DNA from: CAIVND01 sp035532075 | GTDB lineage: Bacteria; Actinomycetota; Acidimicrobiia; Acidimicrobiales; Bog-793 | Assembly (NCBI GenBank): GCA_035532075.1 | Contig: DATKRV010000105.1 | Span: 3,596 to 67,595 of the forward strand | Direction: 5' to 3' | DNA: 64,000 nt | Part shown: one piece after another, positions 41,958 to 51,343 of the stretch | Layout of the letters: every line of letters begins with the position of its first letter | Position numbering within the stretch: the first letter of the stretch is position 1 | Translations under genes and position numbers: made by a program | Notes under the pieces: generated by a model | Seen by the model: the letters and a program-made list of their open reading frames with translations, nothing else | What the model was told of the DNA's origin: nothing | Databases searched by the model: none

Positions 41958-42407
41958 ATGGGAAGTCTTACTAGCTATCTACCGATACTTGTCCTCTTCG
42001 TGCTCGGATTCCTCTTCGCAGCACTTTCGATCGTTGCCTCGAAGCTGCTGGCCCCAAGTCGGCCAACGGCTGCGAAGGAGGCACCCTATGAGTGCGGAAT
42101 CGTTCCGACCTATGAGCTGCCGCATCGGTTTCCGGTCCGCTTCTATCTCGTCGCAATGATCTTTGTCATCTTTGATATCGAGGTGATCTTCCTCTTTCCC
42201 TGGGCGGTCATCAACAACAGCCTCGGGACCTTTGGTCTGATCGAGATCATCCTATTTTCGATGGCGGTTTTTTTCTCGTTCATCTATCTGATCGCAAACG
42301 GTGCCCTCGACTGGGGCCCGATCAAGCACATCCGCCCTGCCTCCGAGCAATTGAGAACGACCGAGTCGACCGTACGACGCATCAACTCTTCGAACGAAGC
42401 AGCGTAG
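41958..42407 (+). CDS. nuoA: NADH-quinone oxidoreductase subunit A
   Basis: A 149-residue membrane subunit with three helices (about residues 8-28, 68-92 and 98-120). APYECGIVPTYELPHRFPVRFYLVAMIFVIFDIE is the invariant core near the quinone site, with the Cys and acidic loop. It starts the complete 14-gene nuoA-N operon. ATG 41958 is used here; a GTG at 41937 is in frame seven codons upstream. Confidence 0.95.
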   Translation: MGSLTSYLPILVLFVLGFLFAALSIVASKLLAPSRPTAAKEAPYECGIVPTYELPHRFPVRFYLVAMIFVIFDIEVIFLFPWAVINNSLGTFGLIEIILFSMAVFFSFIYLIANGALDWGPIKHIRPASEQLRTTESTVRRINSSNEAA

Positions 42408-42416
42408 GAGAGTCCC

Positions 42417-43001
42417 ATGTCATCTTGGAACGGGCTCGAGTCGCTCGGACATAACTTTCTCACAGGACGACTTGAAGACTTTGTCAGATGGTGCCGGTAC
42501 AACTCGATGTGGCCAGCAACCTTTGGGCTCGCGTGTTGTGCAATCGAGATGATGGCCGCAGGGGCGGCGGAGTTCGACCTCGCCCGCTTCGGTATGGAGG
42601 TGTTTCGTCCATCGCCGCGCCAGTCGGATCTGATGATCGTTGCTGGGCGACTGTCGCAGAAGATGGCCCCCGTGCTCCGCCAGGTTTACGACCAGATGAT
42701 GGAGCCGAAGTGGGTGATCTCCATGGGCGTCTGCGCCTCAACCGGCGGAATGTTCAACAACTACGCGATTGTCCAGGGCGTCGACGAGATCGTTCCCGTT
42801 GATGTGTACGCCCCGGGTTGCCCCCCAAGTCCACAGACGCTGATCCACGCCATCTTGACCCTTCATGAACAGGTGCGCACCGGCGAGATCATGCACCGGC
42901 GCGAGTCGAGGACGGGTGCAACCGAACTCACTGGTGAGCCGACTGTCGCCGGTTGGACCCAGAGCCTTCCCAATCCCACGCGGGTCGGGACTCCGCGATA
43001 G
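42417..43001 (+). CDS. nuoB: NADH-quinone oxidoreductase subunit B
   Basis: A 194-residue subunit that carries cluster N2, the last iron-sulfur centre before quinone. Ligands are the paired Cys in GLACCAIEMMA, the Cys in SMGVCASTGG and the Cys in YAPGCPPSPQ. The C-terminal 45 residues after RTGEIMHRRESRTG are low-complexity and polar. It lies nine bases after nuoA and directly abuts nuoC. Confidence 0.97.
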   Translation: MSSWNGLESLGHNFLTGRLEDFVRWCRYNSMWPATFGLACCAIEMMAAGAAEFDLARFGMEVFRPSPRQSDLMIVAGRLSQKMAPVLRQVYDQMMEPKWVISMGVCASTGGMFNNYAIVQGVDEIVPVDVYAPGCPPSPQTLIHAILTLHEQVRTGEIMHRRESRTGATELTGEPTVAGWTQSLPNPTRVGTPR

Positions 43002-43520
43002 ATGATCCCTGAGACCTCCCTTGCAGAGCGTGGCCTTGAGATCGCGCTGATTACCGACGCGCCGTTGACGTTTTCTCGTCGGCAGGCAGTCATCCATCCG
43101 TCGCGTGCCACCTATCTCGAAACGGTTGCCAAGTTCAAGCGCGCGGATTATGTCACCTGCTCCGACCTGTGCGCGGTCGACTATCTCAGCGCGAAAGATG
43201 CCCGGCAGCTCCCCGATGGGGTGGCGCCCGAGCGCTTCGAGATCGTTGTCTCGTTGCTCTGTTTGGAAAAGACGCGACGGATCCGTCTTCGGGTGCAAGT
43301 GCCAGAGTCCGATCTGTCGATTGCAACGCTGTTCAGGCTCTATCCCGGTACGGAAAACATGGAGCGCGAGGTGTTCGATCTGTTCGGAATCACCTTCGTC
43401 GGGCATCCAGATATGACACGGATCCTGATGCCCCCGGACTGGGAGGGGCATCCGCTGCGCAAGGACTATGGCGTCGGACGCGTTCCGGTGCAATTTCGCG
43501 AGGCGCCCGGTCCACGATGA
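43002..43520 (+). CDS. nuoC: NADH-quinone oxidoreductase subunit C
   Basis: A 172-residue peripheral-arm subunit. The core ERFEIVVSLL, TLFRLYPGTENMEREVFDLFGITFVGHPDMTRILMP, DWEGHPLRKDY is typical. It is separate from nuoD (in some bacteria they are fused). The ATG follows the nuoB stop with no gap, and the stop overlaps nuoD's start (ATGA). Confidence 0.96.
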   Translation: MIPETSLAERGLEIALITDAPLTFSRRQAVIHPSRATYLETVAKFKRADYVTCSDLCAVDYLSAKDARQLPDGVAPERFEIVVSLLCLEKTRRIRLRVQVPESDLSIATLFRLYPGTENMEREVFDLFGITFVGHPDMTRILMPPDWEGHPLRKDYGVGRVPVQFREAPGPR

Positions 43521-44935
43521 GTGAGAACAAGATGACGACATCTGTCGCCGGCAGCAACTCGCACGACCAACTCGAACCGGAATCTGGTGAAGTCGCTGAA
43601 GGGTCCGAAGGTGTTTTCGACCTCGCCGCGCGTACCGGAGGAACCTCAGAGGGTCTCGCACCGGCCGATGCCACGACCGAGGTCCAGCGAATGATCGAAG
43701 AGGGAGGAGTGCTTCGGCTCCCGGAAGAGAACGATCTTGATCCGCGTCAATCCGAGGTCCGATTCGGTGAGGGCGAAACGATGATCATCAATCTCGGGCC
43801 GCAGCATCCCTCGACGCATGGGGTGCTGCGGATCATGCTCGAGCTCGAGGGAGAGACCGTACTGCGCTCGAAGCCGATCATCGGCTATCTCCATACGGGC
43901 ATGGAGAAGACAGCCGAAGAGCTGACCTATGTGCAGGGATCGACGAACGTCACACGCATGGACTACCTCTCGCCGATCTCGAACGAGCTTGTCTTTTGTC
44001 TTGCCGTCGAGCGGCTCCTTGATGTGGAGACTCCTCCGCGCGCGGTCTGGATCCGTATGCTGATGGCCGAACTCAATCGAATCTGCTCGCATGTCACCTG
44101 GGCGGCGACGAACGGCATGGATCTTGCATCGACGACGATGATGATCTTTGGATTTCGTGAACGCGACCTGGTTCTTTCGTTCTTTGAAAAGACAACCGGG
44201 CTGCGGATGAATACGAACTACATCCGACCTGGCGGAGTGGCCGCCGATCTCCCCGACGGCTGGGAGGATGACGTCGAAGTGATGATGGACACCATCGAGT
44301 CGCGGCTCGATGATTATGACGAGCTCCTCACCGGTCAGCCGATATTTCGCGAACGCACCGAGGGCGTTGGAATCCTTCGACCAGAGCTAGCTCTCGCGCT
44401 CAGTGCGACGGGTCCGTTGCTCCGCGCCTCGGGCATCGCCTATGACCTTCGACGCGCCGAGCCGTATCTCGCCTATGACGAGGTCGACTTTGACGTGATC
44501 GTGGGCTCGGTGGGGGACACATTTGACCGCTATGCGGTGCGCATGAACGAGATCCGTGAATCGATCCGCATCGTACGCCAGGTTCTTGAGCGGATGCCGA
44601 GGGGCGACTATCGGGTTCAGGATGCAAAGGTGACCCCACCGCCTCGCGGACGCATCGATGAGTCGATGGAGGCGCTCATCCATCACTTCAAGCTCTATAC
44701 CAGCGGATTCGAACCTCCCGAGGGAGAGGTGTACGTCGCCGTCGAGTCGCCGCGTGGCGAGCTTGGCTGTTACCTGGTCTCAGACGGTTCAAACAAGCCG
44801 TACCGGATGCACATGCGCGCGCCGAGTTTCGTCAATCTCCAGAGCGTGCCGGCACTCCTGCGCGGCGGCTTGATGGCGGATGCAATTGCGGTCCTCTCCT
44901 CGGTTGATCCCGTACTTGGAGAGGTAGATCGCTAG
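43517..44935 (+). CDS. nuoD: NADH-quinone oxidoreductase subunit D
   Basis: A 472-residue 49-kDa-type subunit forming the quinone pocket with NuoB. The core starts near residue 87 with the quinone-site loop LGPQHPSTHGVLR and includes QGSTNVTRMDYLSP. It ends in VDPVLGEVDR. The first 85 residues form a polar, acidic and Ser-rich extension not present in standard NuoD. ATG 43517 overlaps the nuoC stop; an internal ATG at 43691 would remove most of the extension. Its stop overlaps the nuoE start by one base. Confidence 0.96.
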   Translation: MSENKMTTSVAGSNSHDQLEPESGEVAEGSEGVFDLAARTGGTSEGLAPADATTEVQRMIEEGGVLRLPEENDLDPRQSEVRFGEGETMIINLGPQHPSTHGVLRIMLELEGETVLRSKPIIGYLHTGMEKTAEELTYVQGSTNVTRMDYLSPISNELVFCLAVERLLDVETPPRAVWIRMLMAELNRICSHVTWAATNGMDLASTTMMIFGFRERDLVLSFFEKTTGLRMNTNYIRPGGVAADLPDGWEDDVEVMMDTIESRLDDYDELLTGQPIFRERTEGVGILRPELALALSATGPLLRASGIAYDLRRAEPYLAYDEVDFDVIVGSVGDTFDRYAVRMNEIRESIRIVRQVLERMPRGDYRVQDAKVTPPPRGRIDESMEALIHHFKLYTSGFEPPEGEVYVAVESPRGELGCYLVSDGSNKPYRMHMRAPSFVNLQSVPALLRGGLMADAIAVLSSVDPVLGEVDR

Positions 44936-45504
44936 TGGCTCATCTCAGTCTCGAAAACCGTGAGCGCGCGACGCGTCTCATTTCGCTCTACCCAAAGGAT
45001 CGCTCGGCGCTGATTCCGCTCTGCCATCTCGCGCAGTCCCAGGACGGTTATCTGACGCAAGAGGCGATCCAGGATATTGCGGATCTCGTTGGCGTAACAC
45101 CTGCCGAGGTCTACGGTACGGCGACCTTTTATGACATGTTGCACACAGAGCCGGTCGGGAGGTACGTCGTCGCGATTTGCACCAACATCGCGTGCCTCTT
45201 GAACGGCGCCTTTGAGCTCCTCGAGCATGCGCAAAAGCGGCTCGGTGTATACGTCGGCCAGACAACCAACGATGGAATGTTCACGATCGAAGAGGCGGAG
45301 TGTCTCGCGGCATGTGACACCGCACCTTGTGTACAGGTCAACCATCGATTCTTCGGCCCACTCGCGGGTGAATCTTTTGATGCACTGGTTGACAACCTTG
45401 AATCGGGCCGCCTCGACGATGTCGTGCCACCCCATGGTGTGCTGAACCGTGTTGAACGAAGCGTCGGGTTGACCTCGTCCGCAAAGCGCGAGGCCGCGCA
45501 ATGA
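44935..45504 (+). CDS. nuoE: NADH-quinone oxidoreductase subunit E
   Basis: A 189-residue thioredoxin-fold subunit with a [2Fe-2S] cluster (N1a). Ligand Cys residues are in ICTNIACLLNG and in ECLAACDTAPCVQVN. The N-terminal helical part PLCHLAQSQDGYLTQEAIQDIADLVGV is standard. It begins with GTG at 44935 and overlaps nuoF by four bases. Confidence 0.95.
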   Translation: MAHLSLENRERATRLISLYPKDRSALIPLCHLAQSQDGYLTQEAIQDIADLVGVTPAEVYGTATFYDMLHTEPVGRYVVAICTNIACLLNGAFELLEHAQKRLGVYVGQTTNDGMFTIEEAECLAACDTAPCVQVNHRFFGPLAGESFDALVDNLESGRLDDVVPPHGVLNRVERSVGLTSSAKREAAQ

Positions 45505-46811
45505 TTACCAACGCGGCGCCGATTGTGACGCGACGGATGGGGTACGAAGATTCCTATACGCTGTCGCGCTATCTCGAGACCGGTGGGTATGACGGACTGA
45601 AGAGGGCGCTCACGATGTCGCGCGAGGAAGTCGCCGACCAGGTGAATCGGGCGAGTCTTCTCGGCCGCGGCGGAGCAGGCTTTCCTGCTGGGCGGAAATG
45701 GTCCATGCTCAGGGCTGCACCGACTTCGTATCTCGTGGTCAACGGCGACGAGAGCGAGCCAGCGACTTTCAAGGATCACCTGCTTATCGAACGCGATCCG
45801 CACCAGATCATTGAAGGCGCATTGATCTGTGCCTATGCCATTGGGGCAGCACAGATCTTCATCTTCTGCCGCGGGGAGTTCGCGCTTGGGCTTGAGCGAC
45901 TGCAGCAGGCCTGCAACGAGGCATATCGAATCGGCGCGATTGGCAGAGAGATCTTTGGCTCGTCGTTCTCCATCGACCTCGTCATCCATCCAGGTGCCGG
46001 TGCCTATATCTGTGGCGAGGAGACAGCGCTACTGGAAAGTCTGGAGGGAAAGCGGGGCTTTCCAAGAATCAAGCCCCCGTTCTTTCCTGCGGTTCAGGGT
46101 CTCTATGGGGCACCCACGGTTGTCAACAACATCGAGACGATGTCAAACCTGCCATGGATTGTGCTCAACGGCGGCGACGCCTTCTCTTCGCTTGGTGAGG
46201 GGTCTTCGGCCGGAACGCGGCTGTTTGCCCTCTCGGGCCGGGTCAATCGGCCGGGGTGGTTTGAGCTTGAGATGTCCAAGACCACCTTTCGCGACCTCAT
46301 CTTCGACCCCGCCCTCGGAGCGGGCGTACCAGATGGACGCTCGCTCAAGGCATTCATCCCCGGTGGCGTCTCGGCCCCTTGGTTCGGCCCGAACGAACTC
46401 GATCTCGGCCTCGATCAGGATGCCGTCGGCAAGGCGGGTTCAATGCTCGGATCTGGTTCGGTCGTGGTGATGGACGAGAGCACCTGCGTGGTGCGTGCTG
46501 CATGGAGGATCACCCGGTTCTTCCACCGAGAGTCGTGCGGGCAGTGCACGCCCTGCCGCGAGGGTGGGGGATGGCTTGAACAGATTCTGCGTCGCATCGA
46601 AGAGGGCGAGGGGCGCGAGGCCGATCTCGATCTTCTGATGGATGTTTGCGACAACATCGCGCCGGGTCTCACGTGGCCACCGCAGCAGACGACAATCTGT
46701 GTGCTCGGCCCCTCCATCCCGTCGTCAATCGCCTCGTCGATCCGGATGTTTCGCGATGAGTATCTTGCGCACGTTCGCGAGAGACACTGTCCGATGGGTG
46801 GCCACCGATGA
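45501..46811 (+). CDS. nuoF: NADH-quinone oxidoreductase subunit F
   Basis: A 436-residue subunit binding NADH, FMN and a [4Fe-4S] cluster (N3). The NADH-binding loop SLLGRGGAGFPAGRKW, the FMN-contact region YICGEETALLESLEGKRGFPR and the cluster motif ESCGQCTPCREGGGW, with the fourth Cys further on, are all present. It is the electron entry point of complex I. Confidence 0.97.
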   Translation: MITNAAPIVTRRMGYEDSYTLSRYLETGGYDGLKRALTMSREEVADQVNRASLLGRGGAGFPAGRKWSMLRAAPTSYLVVNGDESEPATFKDHLLIERDPHQIIEGALICAYAIGAAQIFIFCRGEFALGLERLQQACNEAYRIGAIGREIFGSSFSIDLVIHPGAGAYICGEETALLESLEGKRGFPRIKPPFFPAVQGLYGAPTVVNNIETMSNLPWIVLNGGDAFSSLGEGSSAGTRLFALSGRVNRPGWFELEMSKTTFRDLIFDPALGAGVPDGRSLKAFIPGGVSAPWFGPNELDLGLDQDAVGKAGSMLGSGSVVVMDESTCVVRAAWRITRFFHRESCGQCTPCREGGGWLEQILRRIEEGEGREADLDLLMDVCDNIAPGLTWPPQQTTICVLGPSIPSSIASSIRMFRDEYLAHVRERHCPMGGHR

Positions 46812-49489
46812 CAGAGATTGACGTGAGCGACTCCGAATCGCTCCCCACCGTATCGGTGACCATCGATGGCAGTGTTTTCAAGGCGCGACCGGGTGAGCTG
46901 ATCATCGAGGCGGCCGAGCGTGCCGGAGTGTTCATTCCGAGGTTCTGCTATCACCCGCGGATGGATTCGGTAGGTTTTTGCCGGATGTGCCTCGTCGAGG
47001 TATCCAGCCCGCGTGGCTTCAGCCTCCAGCCATCGTGCTTTTTGCACGTCGCAGAGGGCCAAGAGGTCATCACGAACTCGCCAAAGGCCCGCAAGGCTCA
47101 AGAGGGGGTTCTTGAACTTCTCCTTGTCAATCATCCTCTCGACTGTCCGGTATGCGACAAAGGCGGTGAATGCCCGCTGCAGGACCAGGCGATGGCGCAC
47201 GGCCCAGGAGAGACACGTTTTATCGAGCAGAAGCGTCACTGGCCAAAGCCAATTGATATTGGACCTCTCGTTGCGCTCGATAGAGAGCGCTGCATCCAGT
47301 GCGCGCGTTGTACGAGATTCGCATCAGAGGTGGCCGGAGAGGCATTGATTGACTTTGCCTTCCGTGGTTCGGACATTGAAGTCGCTCCCTTCGCGCTCGA
47401 ACCTTTTTCCTCGTACTTTGCCGGGAACACTGTCCAGATCTGTCCGGTCGGAGCGCTCACCGCTCATCCGTATCGTTTCAAATCGCGCCCGTGGGACCTT
47501 GAGCAGGCAGAGAGCACCTGCGAGGGTTGCGCGGTAGGTTGCCGAACAGTCGCCCAGTCGTCGGCGGGCGCGTTGGTGCGCTATCTCGGAGTCGATGTCG
47601 ATGGTGTGAACCGTAGCTGGCTGTGCGACAAGGGTCGCTACGGATTCGAAGCCGTTCACGCGAGCAACCGCCTCGTCACACCTTTGCTCAATAGCGGTGA
47701 AAAGCTTGAGGAGAGCACTTGGCATGAGGCGCTCTTCGCGGCGGGTGAAGCGGTGCGAGAGGCGCTCAAAGAACACGGCCCCTCTTCGATTGCGTTCATC
47801 GGTGGCGCGCGTCTTACCAATGAGGACGCGTTCGCCTTTGTCAAACTTGCAAAGTCGGTGATTGGAACGGATTCGACCGATGCGCAACTGGGCGACGGCC
47901 TTCCCGCTGAGTTGGTGCTTGGGCTGCCGCGGGCAACGATCAACGAGGCAACGAACGCGAGGGTCGTAATCGTCTTGAATCAGGATCTGAGAGAGGAGCT
48001 TCCTGTGCTCTTCCTCAGGCTCCGCGGATCCGTCGTCGACGGATCAACTGATTTGATCGATTGTTCATCCGTGCCCACCTCGCTCTCGAAATATGCCACC
48101 ACGGTCCGTTATGTTCCCGGTGATCTTGCCAGAGTCGCTGCTTTGATCGCCGGTGAATCCAATATCGACGCATTCGGTCTTGACCAAGGACAGATTGAAT
48201 CGGCAAAGACGGTGCTCTCGTCGGCCGGACTCGGTGCAGATGGTGAAGGGTTGGTGATTGTCTGTGGCCGGGGGGATCTCGGCGAATCGGCATCCGTTGC
48301 CGTCTCGGCAGCCGTGACGCTTCACCGGCTGTTTCCCAAGGCTCGTTTTCTCAGCGCGCTGCGTCGTTCAAATGTCCATGGAGCGCTCGACATGGGGCTT
48401 GCTCCTGGGGTCCTCCCTGGGCGTGTGACGCTCGAAGAGGGCGGCGAGGCCCTCGTCCGTACGTGGGGTTCGGTGCCAAATGAGCGTGGTTCAGATGCGA
48501 TCGGGACGCTTGAGTCTGGAGCACAGGGCAAGATCAAGGTGCTCTTCACCCTTGGTGCAGACGTCCTTGCCGACGTGCCCGACCGCGACCTCGCAGCGCG
48601 GGCGTTCGCAAAGATTCCCACCGTGATCTCGATTGCCACTCATCATGATCGGACAACCGCGGCTGCCTCGGTCGTGCTTCCCGTCGCTGGCGAGGGTGAA
48701 CGGAATGGAACGGTAACCAACATCGAGGGTCGCGTTGCACCGACAACGCAGAAGATCGTTCCGCCCGGAGTCGCTTGGCCGGCGTGGATGGTTGCCTCCG
48801 AGATCGCGAGAATGATCGGGTCCGATCTTGGCTTTGAAGATCACTCTGCAATTACACAAGAGATCGCAGCGGTGGCTCCGGCATACCATGGCGTGAACCT
48901 GAGCCTCGCGAACGGTGACGCTCGCCGAGCCGGAGTGGTGGTTCCCGTAGGAGCTGTTGCGATCGACATCCGTTCGCCACTGCTTGATCCGATCGCCACG
49001 CCGGGTATCTCATCCGTTGAGGAACAGGGTGCGCCGATGCGACTTGGCAAGACGGTGGCTGCGGTCCCGTCAGGCGATGCGCGCCCGACAACACCAGGAG
49101 GGCTCCAGGTGCTCGTACGCGCTCTCGGCGCGGCACCGGTCGTCACCGCTCCAAAGCCAGATTCATATTCCTACCGGCTCTCGGTTCGACGAACCCTTTA
49201 TGACCGGGGAACCCTCGTACAATCGAGCAGTTCCCTCGCGCCACATCACGCACCGTTTGGATTACGCGTGCATCCGCTGGAGCTTGCGCGGCTCGGTGTC
49301 AGCGACGGTGAGGAGCTGATGATCCGTTCTCCGCGCCTTGCACATCGGGTAAACGTCATCTCTGACGCGAGTCTTGGGCGCCAGGTTGTCGTGCTCGGCG
49401 CGAGGAATGAGGATTCCGGAGCATTTGGTGCGTTTGACCTGATTGATGCGCGCGAACTCGTTGTCGACGTGAGATTGGAGAGCATCTAA
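46808..49489 (+). CDS. nuoG: NADH-quinone oxidoreductase subunit G
   Basis: An 893-residue subunit with several iron-sulfur clusters. A [2Fe-2S] ferredoxin domain comes first (RFCYHPRMDSVGFCRMC), then the His-ligated site DCPVCDKGGECPLQDQAMAHG, then CIQCARCTRF with the later Cys in VQICPVGAL. Next is a molybdopterin-oxidoreductase-like cluster CEGCAVGC (N7 type), followed by a long degenerate molybdopterin-type domain. ATG 46808 overlaps the nuoF stop. Confidence 0.96.
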   Translation: MTEIDVSDSESLPTVSVTIDGSVFKARPGELIIEAAERAGVFIPRFCYHPRMDSVGFCRMCLVEVSSPRGFSLQPSCFLHVAEGQEVITNSPKARKAQEGVLELLLVNHPLDCPVCDKGGECPLQDQAMAHGPGETRFIEQKRHWPKPIDIGPLVALDRERCIQCARCTRFASEVAGEALIDFAFRGSDIEVAPFALEPFSSYFAGNTVQICPVGALTAHPYRFKSRPWDLEQAESTCEGCAVGCRTVAQSSAGALVRYLGVDVDGVNRSWLCDKGRYGFEAVHASNRLVTPLLNSGEKLEESTWHEALFAAGEAVREALKEHGPSSIAFIGGARLTNEDAFAFVKLAKSVIGTDSTDAQLGDGLPAELVLGLPRATINEATNARVVIVLNQDLREELPVLFLRLRGSVVDGSTDLIDCSSVPTSLSKYATTVRYVPGDLARVAALIAGESNIDAFGLDQGQIESAKTVLSSAGLGADGEGLVIVCGRGDLGESASVAVSAAVTLHRLFPKARFLSALRRSNVHGALDMGLAPGVLPGRVTLEEGGEALVRTWGSVPNERGSDAIGTLESGAQGKIKVLFTLGADVLADVPDRDLAARAFAKIPTVISIATHHDRTTAAASVVLPVAGEGERNGTVTNIEGRVAPTTQKIVPPGVAWPAWMVASEIARMIGSDLGFEDHSAITQEIAAVAPAYHGVNLSLANGDARRAGVVVPVGAVAIDIRSPLLDPIATPGISSVEEQGAPMRLGKTVAAVPSGDARPTTPGGLQVLVRALGAAPVVTAPKPDSYSYRLSVRRTLYDRGTLVQSSSSLAPHHAPFGLRVHPLELARLGVSDGEELMIRSPRLAHRVNVISDASLGRQVVVLGARNEDSGAFGAFDLIDARELVVDVRLESI

Positions 49490-50658
49490 TGGGTGATCCA
49501 CTCTTTTCCGCCGGGATCGATCTTGGCGTGCTCATTGTCGTCATCGTCAAAGCGCTCGTCGCGTTTGGCCTCTTGCTCGTATCGGTGATGTTGATGATCT
49601 GGTTTGAGCGCAAGGCGATCTCGGGGATGCAGGTGCGCATCGGGCCGAACCGTGCTGGGCCCTTCGGGTTGTTCCAGACGCTTGCGGACGGAACAAAGCT
49701 CTTTTTCAAAGAGGACCTCATACCCGAGCAGGCGGATCGGTTCGTCTTCGTTCTCGCTCCGTATCTGACGCTCCTCCCCGCGTTTTTGATCTTCAGTATT
49801 GTTCCGGTGGGCGGGACCGTCACCATTGCTCATCACATCGTTGAGCTACAGGTTGCAGATCCACCGATCGGTATCCTGTTTCTTCTCGCGCTCTCGTCGG
49901 TCGCCGTCTACGGAGTGATGCTCGCGGGATGGAGTTCTGGATCGAAGTATCCCCTGATTGGTTCGGTGCGCGCGAGTGCCCAGATGATCAGTTACGAGGC
50001 AGCGCTGGGCCTCTCGATCATTGCCGTCATCCTTGAATCACACGCGCTCTCGCTTCGGGCGATTGTCAATTCACAGGCGCCACATTTCTGGGACTGGAAC
50101 ATCATCAGACTCGGCCTCGTTCCATTCATCATCTTCTTCATCGCCTCGACGGCGGAGACGAATCGACCGCCCTTTGACCTCGCCGAAGGAGAGTCTGAAC
50201 TCGGCGGGGGATTTCACACGGAGTATTCGTCGATTCGGTTCTCACTGTTCTTTCTCGCCGAATTCATGAACACGATCACCATGTCCGCGGTCGTGGTCAC
50301 CCTGTTCTTTGGTGGTCCAGACGGGCCTGGATTCCATTTTCTTGCCTGGCTGTGGCCGATTCTCTGGTTTGGCGCGAAGACGGCGGTGTTCTGTTACGTC
50401 CAGGTGTGGATTCGCGCGTCCTTGCCGCGACTTCGTTATGACCAGCTGATGGAACTTGGTTGGAAGAAACTCATTCCGCTCTCACTCGCGTGGATGCTGA
50501 TTGTCGCGGGCGTGCTCGTCGATGCCGTCTGGGGCTTCGCGATGATCGGCCTGTCCCTCGTTGGGTACCTTTTGATACTTCGCGCATCAAAGGTCTCGCG
50601 CATACGACGTATATCGGCACTAGGAGAGTCCACGATGCAACAGAGAATCGGGCGCTGA
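49489..50658 (+). CDS. nuoH: NADH-quinone oxidoreductase subunit H
   Basis: A 389-residue membrane subunit joining the peripheral and membrane arms and lining the quinone channel. FERKAISGMQVRIGPNRAGP and ETNRPPFDLAEGESELGGGFHTEYS are the invariant loops. About eight or nine helices are visible. The start ATG overlaps the last base of nuoG (TAATG). Confidence 0.97.
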   Translation: MGDPLFSAGIDLGVLIVVIVKALVAFGLLLVSVMLMIWFERKAISGMQVRIGPNRAGPFGLFQTLADGTKLFFKEDLIPEQADRFVFVLAPYLTLLPAFLIFSIVPVGGTVTIAHHIVELQVADPPIGILFLLALSSVAVYGVMLAGWSSGSKYPLIGSVRASAQMISYEAALGLSIIAVILESHALSLRAIVNSQAPHFWDWNIIRLGLVPFIIFFIASTAETNRPPFDLAEGESELGGGFHTEYSSIRFSLFFLAEFMNTITMSAVVVTLFFGGPDGPGFHFLAWLWPILWFGAKTAVFCYVQVWIRASLPRLRYDQLMELGWKKLIPLSLAWMLIVAGVLVDAVWGFAMIGLSLVGYLLILRASKVSRIRRISALGESTMQQRIGR

Positions 50659-50659
50659 G

Positions 50660-51343
50660 ATGGCACGGCTCAACTTCTTTGGTGGATTCAAGCAGAGCCT
50701 CAAGCAGGTCGTCCAGCCCCGGGTAACGGTGCAGTACCCGAAGGTCAAGCGTGTCAAGCCACCACGACTGCATGGACGCCATGTTCTGAACCGCTACGAG
50801 GATGGAATGGAGAAATGTATCGGCTGCGAGTTGTGCGCGGCGGTATGTCCAGCAGACTGCATCTACGTCCGCGGTGCTGATAACTCGCCGGAAAATCCGA
50901 CCTCTCCGGGTGAGCGTTTCGGCTACGTCTACGAGATCAACTATCTCCGGTGCATCCACTGCGACCTGTGTGTCGAGGCCTGTCCGACGGAGGCAATCAC
51001 CGAGACCAAGATGTTCGAGTTCTCCTTTACCTCACGCGCCGATGCCATCTATACCAAGAAAGAGCTCGTCGTCGACGATGAGGGACGGCCTCAGCACCTT
51101 CCCTGGGAGGACTGGCGCGAGGGTGAAGACCGCTACACCAGCGCTTGGATGCGCGCCACCTCGCCAGCTGGCTCTGCCGCCTACGAGGGCGAGGTTGGGT
51201 GGTCGGCAGAGCTTGGATACGGGGTGCGTTATCCCGAGGGTGGCCAGTCCGGAAAGCGTGATGATTCCAAGACGGGCAACATTTCGATCCGCGAGGTCGC
51301 GAGAAACAAGATTCCGGTTCGTTTCGGCGGGAAGGTTCGATGA
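50660..51343 (+). CDS. nuoI: NADH-quinone oxidoreductase subunit I
   Basis: A 227-residue subunit with two [4Fe-4S] clusters (N6a and N6b). The motifs are KCIGCELCAAVCPADC and RCIHCDLCVEACPTEA. The C-terminal 80 residues after the second ferredoxin module form a long polar tail ending NKIPVRFGGKVR, a feature common in actinobacterial NuoI. It overlaps nuoJ by four bases. Confidence 0.97.
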   Translation: MARLNFFGGFKQSLKQVVQPRVTVQYPKVKRVKPPRLHGRHVLNRYEDGMEKCIGCELCAAVCPADCIYVRGADNSPENPTSPGERFGYVYEINYLRCIHCDLCVEACPTEAITETKMFEFSFTSRADAIYTKKELVVDDEGRPQHLPWEDWREGEDRYTSAWMRATSPAGSAAYEGEVGWSAELGYGVRYPEGGQSGKRDDSKTGNISIREVARNKIPVRFGGKVR

